From Riptortus pedestris (taxonomy: Eukaryota > Arthropoda > Insecta > Hemiptera > Alydidae): a DNA stretch of 64,000 bases. Each line of letters begins with the position of its first letter. Position 1 is the stretch's first letter. The notes beneath the pieces were generated by a model. It saw nothing but the letters and a program-made list of their open reading frames with translations, was not told the DNA's origin and did no database searches. Shown one piece after another: positions 11,379 to 21,364 of the stretch. The stretch is from NCBI GenBank assembly GCA_019009955.1, contig CM032232.1:134287001-134351000 (forward strand), read 5' to 3'. Position numbers and translations under genes: made by a program.

Positions 11379-11525
11379 TATATATAGATATATATACAGT
11401 TTTGAACGGACCTCATTTTCGTCCTCTCCTGGGTAGGATCGATGGACATTTGAAGAAAAATTTCGAAAATCGCGTTGTGAGTACAACCTCAATAGCTGAT
11501 TTCCCTTAAGGGAAATCTGCTAAAA
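10488..11525 (+). mobile_element. PAL family, full-length copy
   Basis: The copy opens AGTCCGTCACGCAGGGGCTG and closes GATTTCCCTTAAGGGAAATC then TGCTAAAA. In order it contains the 5' hairpin, the subterminal AGCAGATTTC, the inter-core region, the core, the ACCGCTAGAGCGGT box at 11275-11288, a compound (TAGA)n(TA)n tract at 11300-11396 and the conserved 3' arm. It is about 1.04 kb with no coding potential and is the best plus-strand reference copy in the window. Confidence 0.92.
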
Positions 11526-11639
11526 ATGTGCGGTCTTAATTCAAGGAGAAATTAGATCCCGAATCACAAATTTGTCATTTAATGTTAAATAAGAATTTAA
11601 ATAAATAAGCCAAACTTATTGCAACTAATGTCTGTAACC

Positions 11640-11663
11640 GAATGTACTATGTATTGATTAATA

Positions 11664-11733
<70 letters not shown>

Positions 11734-11800
11734 AAGGACCCCATTTTCGTCATTTCCTGGGTGCAATTGTGTTATGAGCACAACCTCAATATCTGCAAAA
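11640..11800 (+). mobile_element. PAL family, 3' arm fragment with (TA)n
   Basis: A (TA)n tract at about 11660-11730 is followed by GGACCCCATTTTCGTCATTT and CACAACCTCAATA. The terminal palindrome has been lost. Confidence 0.6.
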
Positions 11801-11944
11801 ACATATATAAAGAATTTCTGTAGGCAAATGTACAATTCATAACATTGATCTCAAAAACGAATTAATTTCGACCATAACTAGTTTATGCATTAACAATTTT
11901 CTGTTTACCGACGATGTAGGCTTCCCACATTATTTATCACATAA

Positions 11945-12024
11945 GAGATGGCTGAGGGAGGGAGTGAGAGAGAGAGAAAGCGTGTGTGTGTGTGTGTTTG
12001 TGTGTGTTTGTATGAGAGAGTGTG

Positions 12025-12060
<36 letters not shown>

Positions 12061-12118
12061 AGAGGGGGAGAGAGGTGGGAGAGAAAGAGGGGGGGGGGGG
12101 GAGAGAGAGAGTGAGAGA
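11945..12118. repeat. Compound GA/GT/G-run microsatellite
   Basis: GAGAGA, GTGTGT and poly-G runs are mixed over about 170 bp. The Ser/Leu/His-rich frame on the other strand is an artefact of this. Confidence 0.9.
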
Positions 12119-12477
12119 TGGCAGTTTGCCAGGCCTGGAGGTGAACCTGCTTAGAACCTCCCTCAGAGCCGAGCATCCAACCCACCGCCATTATTGAGGA
12201 GACTGTGTCCCTTCTACAGCTGATAAGGCCAGAGAGCCGAAATCATACTACATCAGCACTTTTAGTTTTAATTTATAGAGCCGGCAGATAAAGCAATGCC
12301 ATGTCCGCCCCACGGCACTAAATTCTGTTGGGCTACGCATAACAGTGGATATTTATTTAATAAGGTGTATGTGTACACTCTCCTAAGCAGAGCTCAAAAA
12401 TTATTATACAATATGAAAAGGAAGAAAGAAATCCTTCGTCTTATCCTACGCGAGGGAGAAGGAAAGACAGAGAAATA
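12119..12477. other. Single-copy-looking block, function unknown
   Basis: This balanced-composition sequence (about 12130-12400) between two satellite tracts shows no similarity to other parts of the window. No exon could be supported. Confidence 0.3.
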
Positions 12478-12491
12478 AAGAGAGAGAAAAT

Positions 12492-12563
<72 letters not shown>

Positions 12564-12572
12564 AGAGAATAA

Positions 12573-12613
<41 letters not shown>

Positions 12614-12704
12614 AAATAAAGGGAGAGAGATGGAGAGGGTTAGAAAATAAAGGGGAGAGATTGAGAGGAAAAAATAAAGCGAGAGAGAGAGAAAGAGAAA
12701 ATAA

Positions 12705-12746
<42 letters not shown>

Positions 12747-13223
12747 AAGGGAGAGAGAGAGAGAGATAAAGAAAATAAATTGAGAGAGAGAAAATAAAGG
12801 GAGAGAGAGAAATAAAGGGGGAGAGAGAGAGAGAAAATAAAAGGAGAGAGTGAGAGAGATAGAGAGAGAGAGAGAAAAAATAAAAGGAGAGAGAGAGAGA
12901 GAGAGAGAAATAAAAGGAGAGAGAGAGAGAGAGAGAGAGAGAAAATAAAGGGAGAGAGAGAAAAAATAAAAGGAGAGAGAGAGAGAGAGAAAATAAAGGG
13001 AGAGAGAGAGAGAGAAAATAAAGGGAGAGAGAGAAAATAAAGGGAGAGAGAGAAATAAAGTGGGAGAGATAAAAGGAGAGAGAGAGAGAGAAAATAAAGG
13101 GAGAGAGAGAGAGAGAAAGAAAATAAAGGGAGAGAGAGAGAAAAACAATAAAGGGAGAGAGAGAAATAAAGGGAGAGAGAGAGAGAGAGAGAGAAAATAA
13201 AAGGTGAGAGAGAGAGAAAATAA

Positions 13224-13264
<41 letters not shown>

Positions 13265-13275
13265 AAAAAATAAAA

Positions 13276-13348
<73 letters not shown>

Positions 13349-13352
13349 AGGG
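12478..13352. repeat. Purine-rich GA microsatellite/minisatellite with AATAAAGGGA spacers
   Basis: About 870 bp of GAGA runs are broken at roughly 20-45-bp intervals by AAAATAAAGGGAG or AAATAAAAGGAG. The plus strand is almost pure purine apart from the T in each AATAAA. The long Ser-Leu frames on the minus strand are products of the repeat, not genes. Confidence 0.95.
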
Positions 13353-13375
13353 AGAGGGGTCATTCGTGAAGGAAA

Positions 13376-13570
13376 TGACTCGTCTGGGGTACAGCACTAA
13401 TCTTCACAAAAATGATGGGTTGCGGCACTACTATAATCTTGACATAAGATTATGGGCATAGATTATGGCACTAGACTGATCTTCACAAAAACACTGTACC
13501 GCACTGTAACTAAAAGCACCGTTCACTAAAACTGCACTGAACCCACTCTTATTGACTAGTAAGAAAACTG
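13376..13570. repeat. Possible relic related to the solo LTR family
   Basis: Repeated GCACTA/GCACTG words with TTCACAAAAAC spacers resemble the CACTGCAC tract inside the LTR copies at 300-470 and 25080-25190. The LTR ends are not present, so the assignment is tentative. Confidence 0.3.
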
Positions 13571-13729
13571 AACGGCAAATTCAAAGTAAAGGGTCCAGAC
13601 TAGCAATCATTATTTATTTCGTACTTCTTAAATACGTGATTAACTCTCCATAGTTTTTCAAGTACGTAGTTTTCGTCTATATATTATATATATATATATA
13701 TATATATTATTGGGCTAAGGACCCTGAGA

Positions 13730-14160
13730 AGACAGGACAGCGGCGTTAGTAGATAGAGCGGAGTGAATTACGGGCCTCTCTACCCCAATTTATTCAGTTT
13801 CCTTCCAGCTCCGGCAATACATCTTATTCTCTTGCCATCCCTTTGTCTTCGTTGCTCTGCAATTAACCTGGACAGTGTTCGCCAACTCCGACAACCTTAT
13901 ACAAATAGCATTACCTTCCTTCTCCACTAATGCCCTCAAGGCAATCTACAATCCGCCATTATTCATCCAAATTCTGATCATCAATGTAATCATTGGGGTT
14001 TGAACTGCGGTTTCATTATGTGCTCCACCTTGATACAGAAAAAAATTAATTAAACGTTTCTCCATATCTATCTTTCAAGAGACCACCGCATCTGGTGCTG
14101 CCATCTCTGACCAGCCCCGGGAAGCACCAGCAGCAAACACTTAATACCCAGTTGGCAGAA
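13730..14160. other. Single-copy-looking block, possible conserved non-coding sequence
   Basis: GC is higher than the surroundings and the sequence matches no repeat family found elsewhere in the window. No intact reading frame with splice signals was supported. Confidence 0.3.
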
Positions 14161-14389
14161 AAGTACAAAAAGTTGTATAGAAAAAAAATCAGTCAGCAGT
14201 CAGATCACATTTTATGAGCGCAAATACTTCTTTCAAAACTTATGTATTTTATGGTGTTAACATGGTCCACCAAACTCAGAATTTCAACAATAACGCAGGA
14301 GCCAGGTACAATTCTCCCTCCCCCTCCCGTCTTTTGGTCTTGGATAACTAATTAATTGTACTATATGCATTTGTATACATATGTATTTG

Positions 14390-14424
<35 letters not shown>

Positions 14425-14624
14425 TTGAGTTTATGTTTATATGTACAAAAGCTCCACTGAAGGATGACATTACGACAATCATTAGCATAAGTATAATTTT
14501 CAGCCATTCATTTCGTATTAATCATTCACCAACTGTGCTCATAATATTCTGATCATAATTACTTGAATTTAGTACTACGTTCATTTATAAAAAGTTTATT
14601 TTTTTTACATTTGTTATTGTTTAT
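14161..14624. other. AT-rich sequence with (TA)n at about 14395-14420
   Basis: Nothing else was recognised. Confidence 0.4.
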
Positions 14625-14843
14625 TGTATTTGTTTTTCCCTACGTCCACCTTATGAAACTAGGCTAATCGGGACGGGTTATCTACAGGTTACCATCCTTT
14701 CCTAGCCAGGGTTGGCCTAAGGAGTTTATTTAATGAGACCGTCATGAAATAAATTTGTACTGCCCAGGGCGGGATTCGAACCCACCACTCTAGGTCTGCC
14801 ATGCGAGATAGGAGCAACGCCCTAACTCGCACGGCGAGCCCCT
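14625..14843 (-). mobile_element. tRNA-derived SINE (family S1)
   Basis: On the minus strand the 5' end reads GGGGCTCGCCGTGCGAGTTA, an A-box-like region, followed about 45 nt later by GTGGGTTCGAATCCCGCC, a perfect pol III B box. A common body (GATAACCCGTCCCGATTAGC) and an AT-rich tail follow. The same body and tail recur at 25665-25862, 35150-35372, 41796-41990 and in part at 36925-37815 and 56930-57035. The head probably derives from a tRNA with a long variable arm. No intact tRNA fold is claimed. Confidence 0.85.
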
Positions 14844-14884
14844 AGTAATTGTTTTCTTATCAAGAATACTATCTATATATTCAG

Positions 14885-15115
14885 CTCTGAGACGTTGACG
14901 GACGTGCTTTTTTTTTTTTTACAATTCAGATGCTTTCTGTTCTGTAGGTTATTAAAATATAAATTGACTGAATCAATGCTCATTATGATTTGTATTTTTT
15001 CACTTAATATTCACAGTGATGTTATGTGTTACCAGCATGTAGATTTATCAATTGTAAAACTTTACGTGCTAAATCTGCTGAGTTTACGCACCATGCGTGA
15101 CGGACTTTTTTTTTA
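14885..15115 (-). mobile_element. PAL family, 5' arm fragment
   Basis: TTACAATTCAGATGCTTTCTG, the ATTCACAGTGATGTTATGTG segment and TGCGTGACGGACTTTTT form the 5' arm only. Confidence 0.7.
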
Positions 15116-15360
15116 TATTCCACTAAGGAGTTGGCGTTTTTATAACTGGTTCTTCTTTGGAGAATACTACCATCATCTGCTCTATGAATGTTGTTAATGT
15201 TGCAAAATTCGTCGATGTCCAAATTCCTCGAAAAATGTATGCATCTTAAAAGAATAGATAGCTCTAATCAAATGCAATAACAAAATGTTTTGATTCACTT
15301 TCATTTTCATGATAAACAAGTCTTTTGTATGTCTAATAGAAACGGCAATATTTTTCAGAA

Positions 15361-15422
15361 ATCACGACATGAGTAGGTACAACCTCAATAGCTGATTTCC
15401 TTCGGGGTGAAATCTGCAAAAA
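15361..15422 (+). mobile_element. PAL family, 3' terminal fragment
   Basis: CAACCTCAATAGCTGATTTCC continues into TTCGGGGTGAAATCTGC. The palindrome has an altered centre. Confidence 0.6.
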
Positions 15423-15479
15423 GGAATATTCTGATTCAGTAATAATATGTAGCTATTCAGAATAAAATAAGCCATCGGA

Positions 15480-15730
15480 GGCAGTTTGCTGGAGTGGGGG
15501 CATAGAACGCACTTGTGCCCTGACTTAAGAGCAGCTCGGAATCAATTGAGCGCAGAAAGTGGCAGTATTTCACTCACAGGTAGAATAGATGGCGCTCATG
15601 CTAGTCCCTTCGGCTCTTTATGGCCACTGCTCGTCAGAGGGCGTTCTATTGTCGGGGTCCCCAATAGAATATGGAACTTACCCTGACCCAATTTAGCGGA
15701 ACCCACCTATATATATCGCCCACCCCGATA
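15480..15730. promoter_or_regulatory. Candidate insulator: two CTCF-like motifs in a unique GC-richer block
   Basis: AGATGGCGCT at 15587-15596 matches the core of the arthropod CTCF consensus. About 40 bp away, CAGAGGGCGTT at 15635-15645 is a weaker match. The block is not repeated elsewhere in the window. A single 10-mer match is weak evidence, so this is a hypothesis. Confidence 0.25.
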
Positions 15731-15825
15731 AAAACTCAATTTCATTTTTTGGCTATGTTTAAACCAACTTATTTGAGCACCATGAGATCTCAGACATTTG
15801 CCTTATTTAATTTAGTATAATTTTA

Positions 15826-16525
15826 GCAGATTTCTCTTAAGGGAGAGATTTTTACCTCAGAGATGAAACGAAAATGAGGCCCCCAGGTTCAAAATGTTAT
15901 ACGTATATAAATTTATATATTTTTCTGTTAGCACTCTAGCGGTGTTTGATCGTTACCAAACGGGATATTTAATCGTTTAATACAAAAAAAGTCCGTCACG
16001 CAGGGGCTGCGTAAACTAAGCAGATTTCCCACGTGAAGTTTTACAATAGAGAAATCTGCCGAATAACAACTGTAGTAGTAAGAAACCTCTAAACCTAAAA
16101 CATTATTTACGTCGTAATAACCCAGTAGTTTCTAGCCCCAAAAAACAGTTAACCTAACCTCTAAACCTATTCACGAGGGACGAATAGTTATGGAAACGGC
16201 CACCAGAGCTCTCGGCGGAAAGTCCGACCACACGCAGATTACAAATGCAAATATCTCGGTTAATATTCAAGATAGAGACTAAATGTATATAACAATATTT
16301 ATAGTAAATTTAATTTGCAATAAGATTGGTTCTATACAATATTTCGATCCGATGCATAATAACGGAGATATTTCGAATTTTTGAAAATCCCCCCCTCTAA
16401 ACCCCCCCCTCTCACTGGTCCGATTTCAGCCGTTAACGAACTTGATCTTTCTTTTTACATAAAACGATTAAATACCGAGTTTGGTGACGATTAAACAAGA
16501 ATTGCGACCGCTAGAGTGTTAACAG

Positions 16526-16563
<38 letters not shown>

Positions 16564-16985
16564 TTGAACGGACCTCATTTTCGTCATCTCCTGGGTGGGA
16601 TCGATGGACATTTGAAGAAATTTTTCGAAAATCGCGTCATGAGTACGACCTCAATAGCTGATTTCCCTTAAGGGAAATCTGCTAATAAAGATAGAGTACG
16701 TTAACGGCTGAAATCGGACTGGGGAAAGGTGGGAATTTCGAAATGCCTCCTTTATCATATACCGAATCGAAAAAATATATAGAACAAATCTTATTACATG
16801 TTTATATACATGTTTTCACTATCTTGATTATTAACCAAGATATATGCATTTTATTTTAGTTTTCAGCTTTCAGTAAACCTTCTTGTGTACGTGTGTGTGA
16901 AGCTTGTATTTCATGAAGGGCTTCATTGAAGCTTAAATACATATAAAACGTTGGAGAAAGAAAATTTTAGCCTCAACAGATGTCA
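15826..16985 (-). mobile_element. PAL family host copy, split by a second PAL copy
   Basis: It begins TTTTAGCAGATTTCTCTTAAG, runs through a (TA) remnant and CACTCTAGCGG to AATCGTTTAATACAAAAA at 15989. It resumes after 16685 with AAGATAGAGTACGTTAACGG and continues to about 16985. Joining the two parts restores the normal order of boxes, so the middle copy is an insertion. Confidence 0.8.
15990..16685 (+). mobile_element. PAL family, full-length copy nested in another PAL
   Basis: AGTCCGTCACGCAGGGGCTG to GATTTCCCTTAAGGGAAATC then TGCTAA, about 696 bp. It uses the alternative 5' module (ATTCACGAGGGACGAATAG) and a short (TA)n at 16531-16560. It sits in an A-run of the host copy without a visible target duplication. 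A 60-bp insert at 16098-16157 is flanked by a 12-bp direct repeat. Confidence 0.9.
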
Positions 16986-17439
16986 CGGAAAGGAAAGTTG
17001 AAAAACAAATAATTTCGGGAAAATTTGAAGACCTCTTTTATTTCGTACAAATATGGCAAAATAAAGTTCGGCTCGTTTGTTAGATGCCTACAATTTGGGA
17101 ACGTATTTTAGTATCAAATTATAGACAAAATTTGACTTGTTTACGGTCCAGCACAATACATGGGTACGACCTATACAAAAAATAACTTATTTAGAATTAA
17201 AATGTTAGAACGAACCAACAACAAAACCCAATTTTTGCACTCATAACTCAAAAAGGGCATTATTCTTCCTTCTATAAACCAGTTGATTCTAATCGTTAAC
17301 GAGCTTGTTCTTTCTTTTCCTACAATATATAGGCTTTAAAGTCCTTGGTGATCTCTAGCCCCCATTTCAAGCCTCCTCCACCTCTGCCTATCATGGGGGA
17401 TGGCTTTCCGGTCCACTAAGTTGAACTCTGCGTTCCATG

Positions 17440-17522
17440 CGTAGTGAAATGAAATCACAAGTGTATTATACCAGCAGGAAATCTGCTTAGTTTACGTAGT
17501 CCTTGCGCGACGGACTTTTTAT
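17440..17522 (-). mobile_element. PAL family, 5' terminal fragment
   Basis: AAATCACAAGTGTATTATACC, GGAAATCTGCTTAGTTTACG and CCTTGCGCGACGGACTTTTT. It may be the far end of the host copy that starts at 15826. Confidence 0.65.
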
Positions 17523-17769
17523 ACTAAAAGAATAAATTCCCCAGCTCCTAATTTTACAATCAATAATCTCACAGGTTGAGAATGTGGATAGTATTCAAAT
17601 TTGATGTAAAACATTAACCCGGATATCACACATCAAAAGATTTTCTTATAAATTGCAAGACATTTTCGAATAACAACCTGAATAACACATCGAATTTCCT
17701 AGCATTATTGTGAGTGCTGTTGATATTAGTATTCTCAAAATATGTACCAGTCATAAAAATTAAAAAAAC

Positions 17770-17817
17770 GTTTCTACGTCCAATGTTTCCATGCCCTGGA
17801 ACCCACACCATTGCCAC
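17770..17817 (-). pseudogene. Possible LINE RNase H scrap
   Basis: The minus-strand frame 17626-17817 begins MVWVPGHGNIG, resembling the WVPGH-x-GI-x-GN box of LINE RNase H domains. Nothing downstream fits the domain, so only this scrap is suggested. Confidence 0.3.
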
Positions 17818-18539
17818 AATCAGACATGGAGGTTGTACCTATTCATCTTGCGATTTTTCGAAAAATATTGCTGTATTTATTTGTATAGAACCTTCGTTTG
17901 TTTATCATGAAAACGACATAAAATGAAAGTGCAACATATTTTGTTATTTCATTTGATAAGAATACCTGGTCATCGATTCTTAAAAAATGCTTGAACTCCT
18001 TCAGAGAATTTGAACATCGACGAATTTTGCAACATTATTCTCAGTCCTGCTGATGGTATTATGCCGCAAAACAAGAACCATTTATTAAAAAAAAACCTCA
18101 GATTCTTGGTGTAATGAGGAATTTAAGAAAGCCACAGCCGAGAGAAAGTAAGAAGATGCATATTCTACAGGAATCCGTCAGAAATAAATGTTAATGAATT
18201 ATAAAAACATTGGCAAGACTATTGAGGCATTGGGTAATTTAAAAGTAAACTTACTCATTGAAATTATGCATATTTAATTTGTCAAACAGATAACTAAATA
18301 AGCACTCATAATGTAACCACAGTTAAAAACTAAATACTGTTATTCACAATCAGAATTGGGATGTAGTTACTAGACGATGAAAAATTTTGATTTTATTCAC
18401 TCCTGTTTCTGACAGTCTATTAAATATTTTATTAAGAGAAAAAAAAATGTCAAACTGTCTTGGGCTTTTATTTTTACATTATTAGATTCAGAATGGAGAA
18501 CCTTCGATCAAAAGGAAGACACTTTTATTTAAGTTCAAT
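17818..18539. other. AT-rich sequence, nothing firm
   Basis: 18000-18085 resembles the reverse complement of 15150-15235 and weakly 17690-17760 (shared ATCGACGAATTTTGCAACAT). Otherwise unassigned. Confidence 0.35.
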
Positions 18540-18830
18540 TTCTTCCGTTCTAGTGGGCAGTAAGTTCTCACTAGGACTCTTTCTTTCTTTTCCCAACTGA
18601 ACTAGTGGCGCTAACTCCATCGTGTCCTTCCGGATCGTAAGCGTATCTCTCCTTCTAAAGTAGCTTCCAATAAAGTGAGGAAACATTATTATACTGTTTC
18701 CCTGACTCGGCGGATGGTGCAAAAAAAACGGAAAAAAAATAAGAAGGAGGTCCTTTTTCACGGACTGCTCGTTAAAGAAGATTCTGTTGGAAGGCCAAAA
18801 GGAGGAGCAAAGGGGTGACAGTTTATCTTG
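18540..18830. other. Single-copy-looking block
   Basis: It is GC-richer than its flanks with no match to the repeat families here. The minus frame 18525-18761 has no recognisable domain. Confidence 0.3.
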
Positions 18831-19029
18831 GGGGGGGAATGGGAAAGGGTGGGGGGACGGTCTCTAACTTGTTGCGTTTAAGGGGTAAAGTCACAAAATT
18901 AGGTGTCAGGAGGACAACTGCTTTTTATACATTTTTTTTTTGTTTGGTGTATTATTCTGGGACGTTTCCAACTTTTATCGTGCTGCTCCAGGTCGCTATG
19001 TCAAGTTTATAATTACCCTTGGGGGCCTT

Positions 19030-19640
19030 TCATACCGAGCTCTTAAGAAACGGCGCTTCTTAAAAGAGGTTGTTTTTTTAAAAATAAATTCCATCCGAAG
19101 AGGAATATAACGCAATATTTTTCTTAAAGTCCGCTATAAATATGAACTATATAGAACACGTTTATAATTTTAGAATATTTTCTTGAAGTGTGTTAAAGTG
19201 TAGACTCCAAATAGTCAAAAAGATTCGTACCACACGACTTCCGAGAACCCGTTTGAATTAAATAAGGAAATGTTTAGTAACACTTGACACAACAAAGCAA
19301 GCCAGTACAAGTCTTTTGTATCTCTAATAATTCACCAGAGAATTGTATTTTTTTTATTTTTTCTCTACTTTAATACCCAAGAGTAGCTTAAATTAAAACA
19401 CTGATAACTTGACAGCACAGCAGTCCTAAATATAAAATGTAGGTGTTCTAAGGCTTTTCGTTTTTTAACATATGTACACACGTGCAGATTTCGCCCCTAA
19501 ACTAGTCGAAATGGCTTCAGGGAGGGTGAAAATGGATAGTTCCGTTGGAATCTGAAAGCCAAAAGTTAATAGATATATAACGTAGCTGAGCAAACTAATC
19601 AAGGTCTTGGATCTCCTAACATTCTGTCCAGTATGTTATA
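19030..19640. other. No recognised feature
   Basis: AT-rich sequence without supported genes or repeats. Confidence 0.35.
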
Positions 19641-20059
19641 GGGCCAGTTAGGATCCTCGATTTGCGCTAGCCTAGCCTCCGCAAGTAACCTGTCGGATCT
19701 TACAACCATCTCTCTTGGGGGTGTAGGGTCTTATTTATGAGACGTGCTGCAGATGGGCCCGGACATAAATCAAAAGAAATACCGCTGATTAGGATGGAAG
19801 TGGGGGCCAGGAACATAGTTCAACCCGCCAACATAGCGGCGGTCGGGGTCTCTTGGCTGTCTAAGTCGGTGTGTAAAGCAGCTGAGAGACTGAGTCAATC
19901 ATAGAGACGAGGCTGTGCAGCAGTCAAGAGAAACGGAGCCTGTAGTATGACCGGTACAAGCGAGGAGTACAACCCGGCTCCAAATCTCGAGTGACTTCCG
20001 CTATACACACCAAGTCATGTCTACTGTCGAGAGTAGAGAGGTGGGATCTGAAATGGGGC
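19640..20059. repeat. Unclassified GC-richer segment, left half of a locus split by a hAT element
   Basis: This segment and 23908-24460 become contiguous if the hAT element is removed. The right half contains a dispersed repeat. The nature of the left half is unknown. Confidence 0.4.
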
Positions 20060-20616
20060 CAGAGTTGGGCAGTAATTAAATACTTTTGAAATTAACTACT
20101 TTTTCAACTAATAAATACTAGTTGTGTAATTGCAACTACAGTTACAAAAATGTAGTTGGGAACCTGTAGTTCCATTTTCTTGGTTTTGCAATTACAGTAA
20201 TTGTAGTTGTTTTTCATAAATCCAACTACTAGTTGAAATAAAATGTAGTTATAAAAATAATTACAATTAGTAGTTGTAATTGTAACTGTAGTTATTGAGT
20301 AATAACTACAATTACATATTGCTTAGCTGTTTTTACGTTCCAAAGAGCGAATATATTTTGATCGCCTCTATATAAATATTTACATGCGTGGTAGTGATGA
20401 ATGAATGGATCATCTGAGATGAGCCATGTTCAATTGATGCACAGAATATGTCAGAAGAACTGAAAGTGGATGCTCCGATCAGGACACTCTCTTGTTGTGC
20501 CTTGTCACCTCGCAGCCCGTCTTCTATATCCGTCACCAGTCTTCGGAAAAAGATTTTTTAAACAAATTACAATGAGTGGCAGTGGTTGTGAGGACGAGAA
20601 CTCCTCATTTTTTCGA

Positions 20617-20718
20617 ACAGAGCAGTAGAGCGATTATTTTCTTTTGCCGCGATGGCAAACGACCCAAAATCCCCTAATAGCCTGTCTTTCAAAAATTCTG
20701 AGATAATAGTAATTTTAA
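20617..20718 (+). pseudogene. hAT transposase C-terminal dimerisation-domain relic
   Basis: Plus-strand translation reads AVERLFSFAAMAND, then SPNSLSFKNSEIIVILMANL. This matches the hAT C-terminal dimerisation signature (SA-x-VERLFS-x-A...LS...E...L-x-ANL). It lies about 560 bp inside the left terminus of the hAT element and points the same way. The catalytic domain is absent, and upstream sequence gives no matching frame, so this copy cannot make transposase. Confidence 0.8.
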
Positions 20719-21364
20719 TGGCTAATTTGTTTAGATTTTAAAGTTTAGTAGTATTTAATTTTATTTGACTAGGGAAAATATATTAAAAAAAAAATTACAT
20801 ATTATTTTCGTTAGTTTTCATTTATTTGCATTAAAATTATTTTCAATTATTATAATAATGTAATATAATAAACTTTTGAATATAAAGACATTGGATGTGG
20901 TTATTTCTTAACAGCCTCAACTACTTCAGTCAGTGTTTCACACAGGCTTCAATGTTTACTACACTTCCCGTCTGGGCGCATTGTTTTCCCGTGAGGGTCA
21001 GGCAGGCGACGTATAGATGAGAAATATTAATTTTGAAGAATAAAATAAAAATGTGTTCCTAATCTATCCCTCTCCACTTTTCCAACTCACCTTTTTGAAT
21101 ACTTCAAACCATAATCGTGGATAGCATTTATTACAATTAAATATCCCCTATAATGAAACTTATTTCCTGTCAAAAACCAATCCGAGCACATATAGTTTAA
21201 ACATAGTTTTGTACATTAGATTATATTCGTAATAGTAGAGCTCAGTGGAAATTATTTCCAGTAATGAAAGCATTTAACAGGAAATTAATTAACTCAATTA
21301 ACTGTTTAGGCTCCGACCTCCTTCCGCTCCAGTATCCATAGTTTTCCTTAAAATATTGATTCAA

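Noticed and set aside
11937..12191. 84-codon Ser/Leu/His-rich minus frame
   Set aside because: Product of the GA/GT microsatellite.
12446..13397. Open frames of 305 and 217 codons on the minus strand, and short plus-strand Arg/Glu-rich frames
   Set aside because: They are translations of the GA minisatellite (Ser-Leu and Arg-Glu repeats) and have no independent support as genes.
14760..14843. A genuine tRNA gene on the minus strand
   Set aside because: The B box is perfect but the acceptor and anticodon arms do not pair, and the same body and tail recur at other loci, so it is a SINE.
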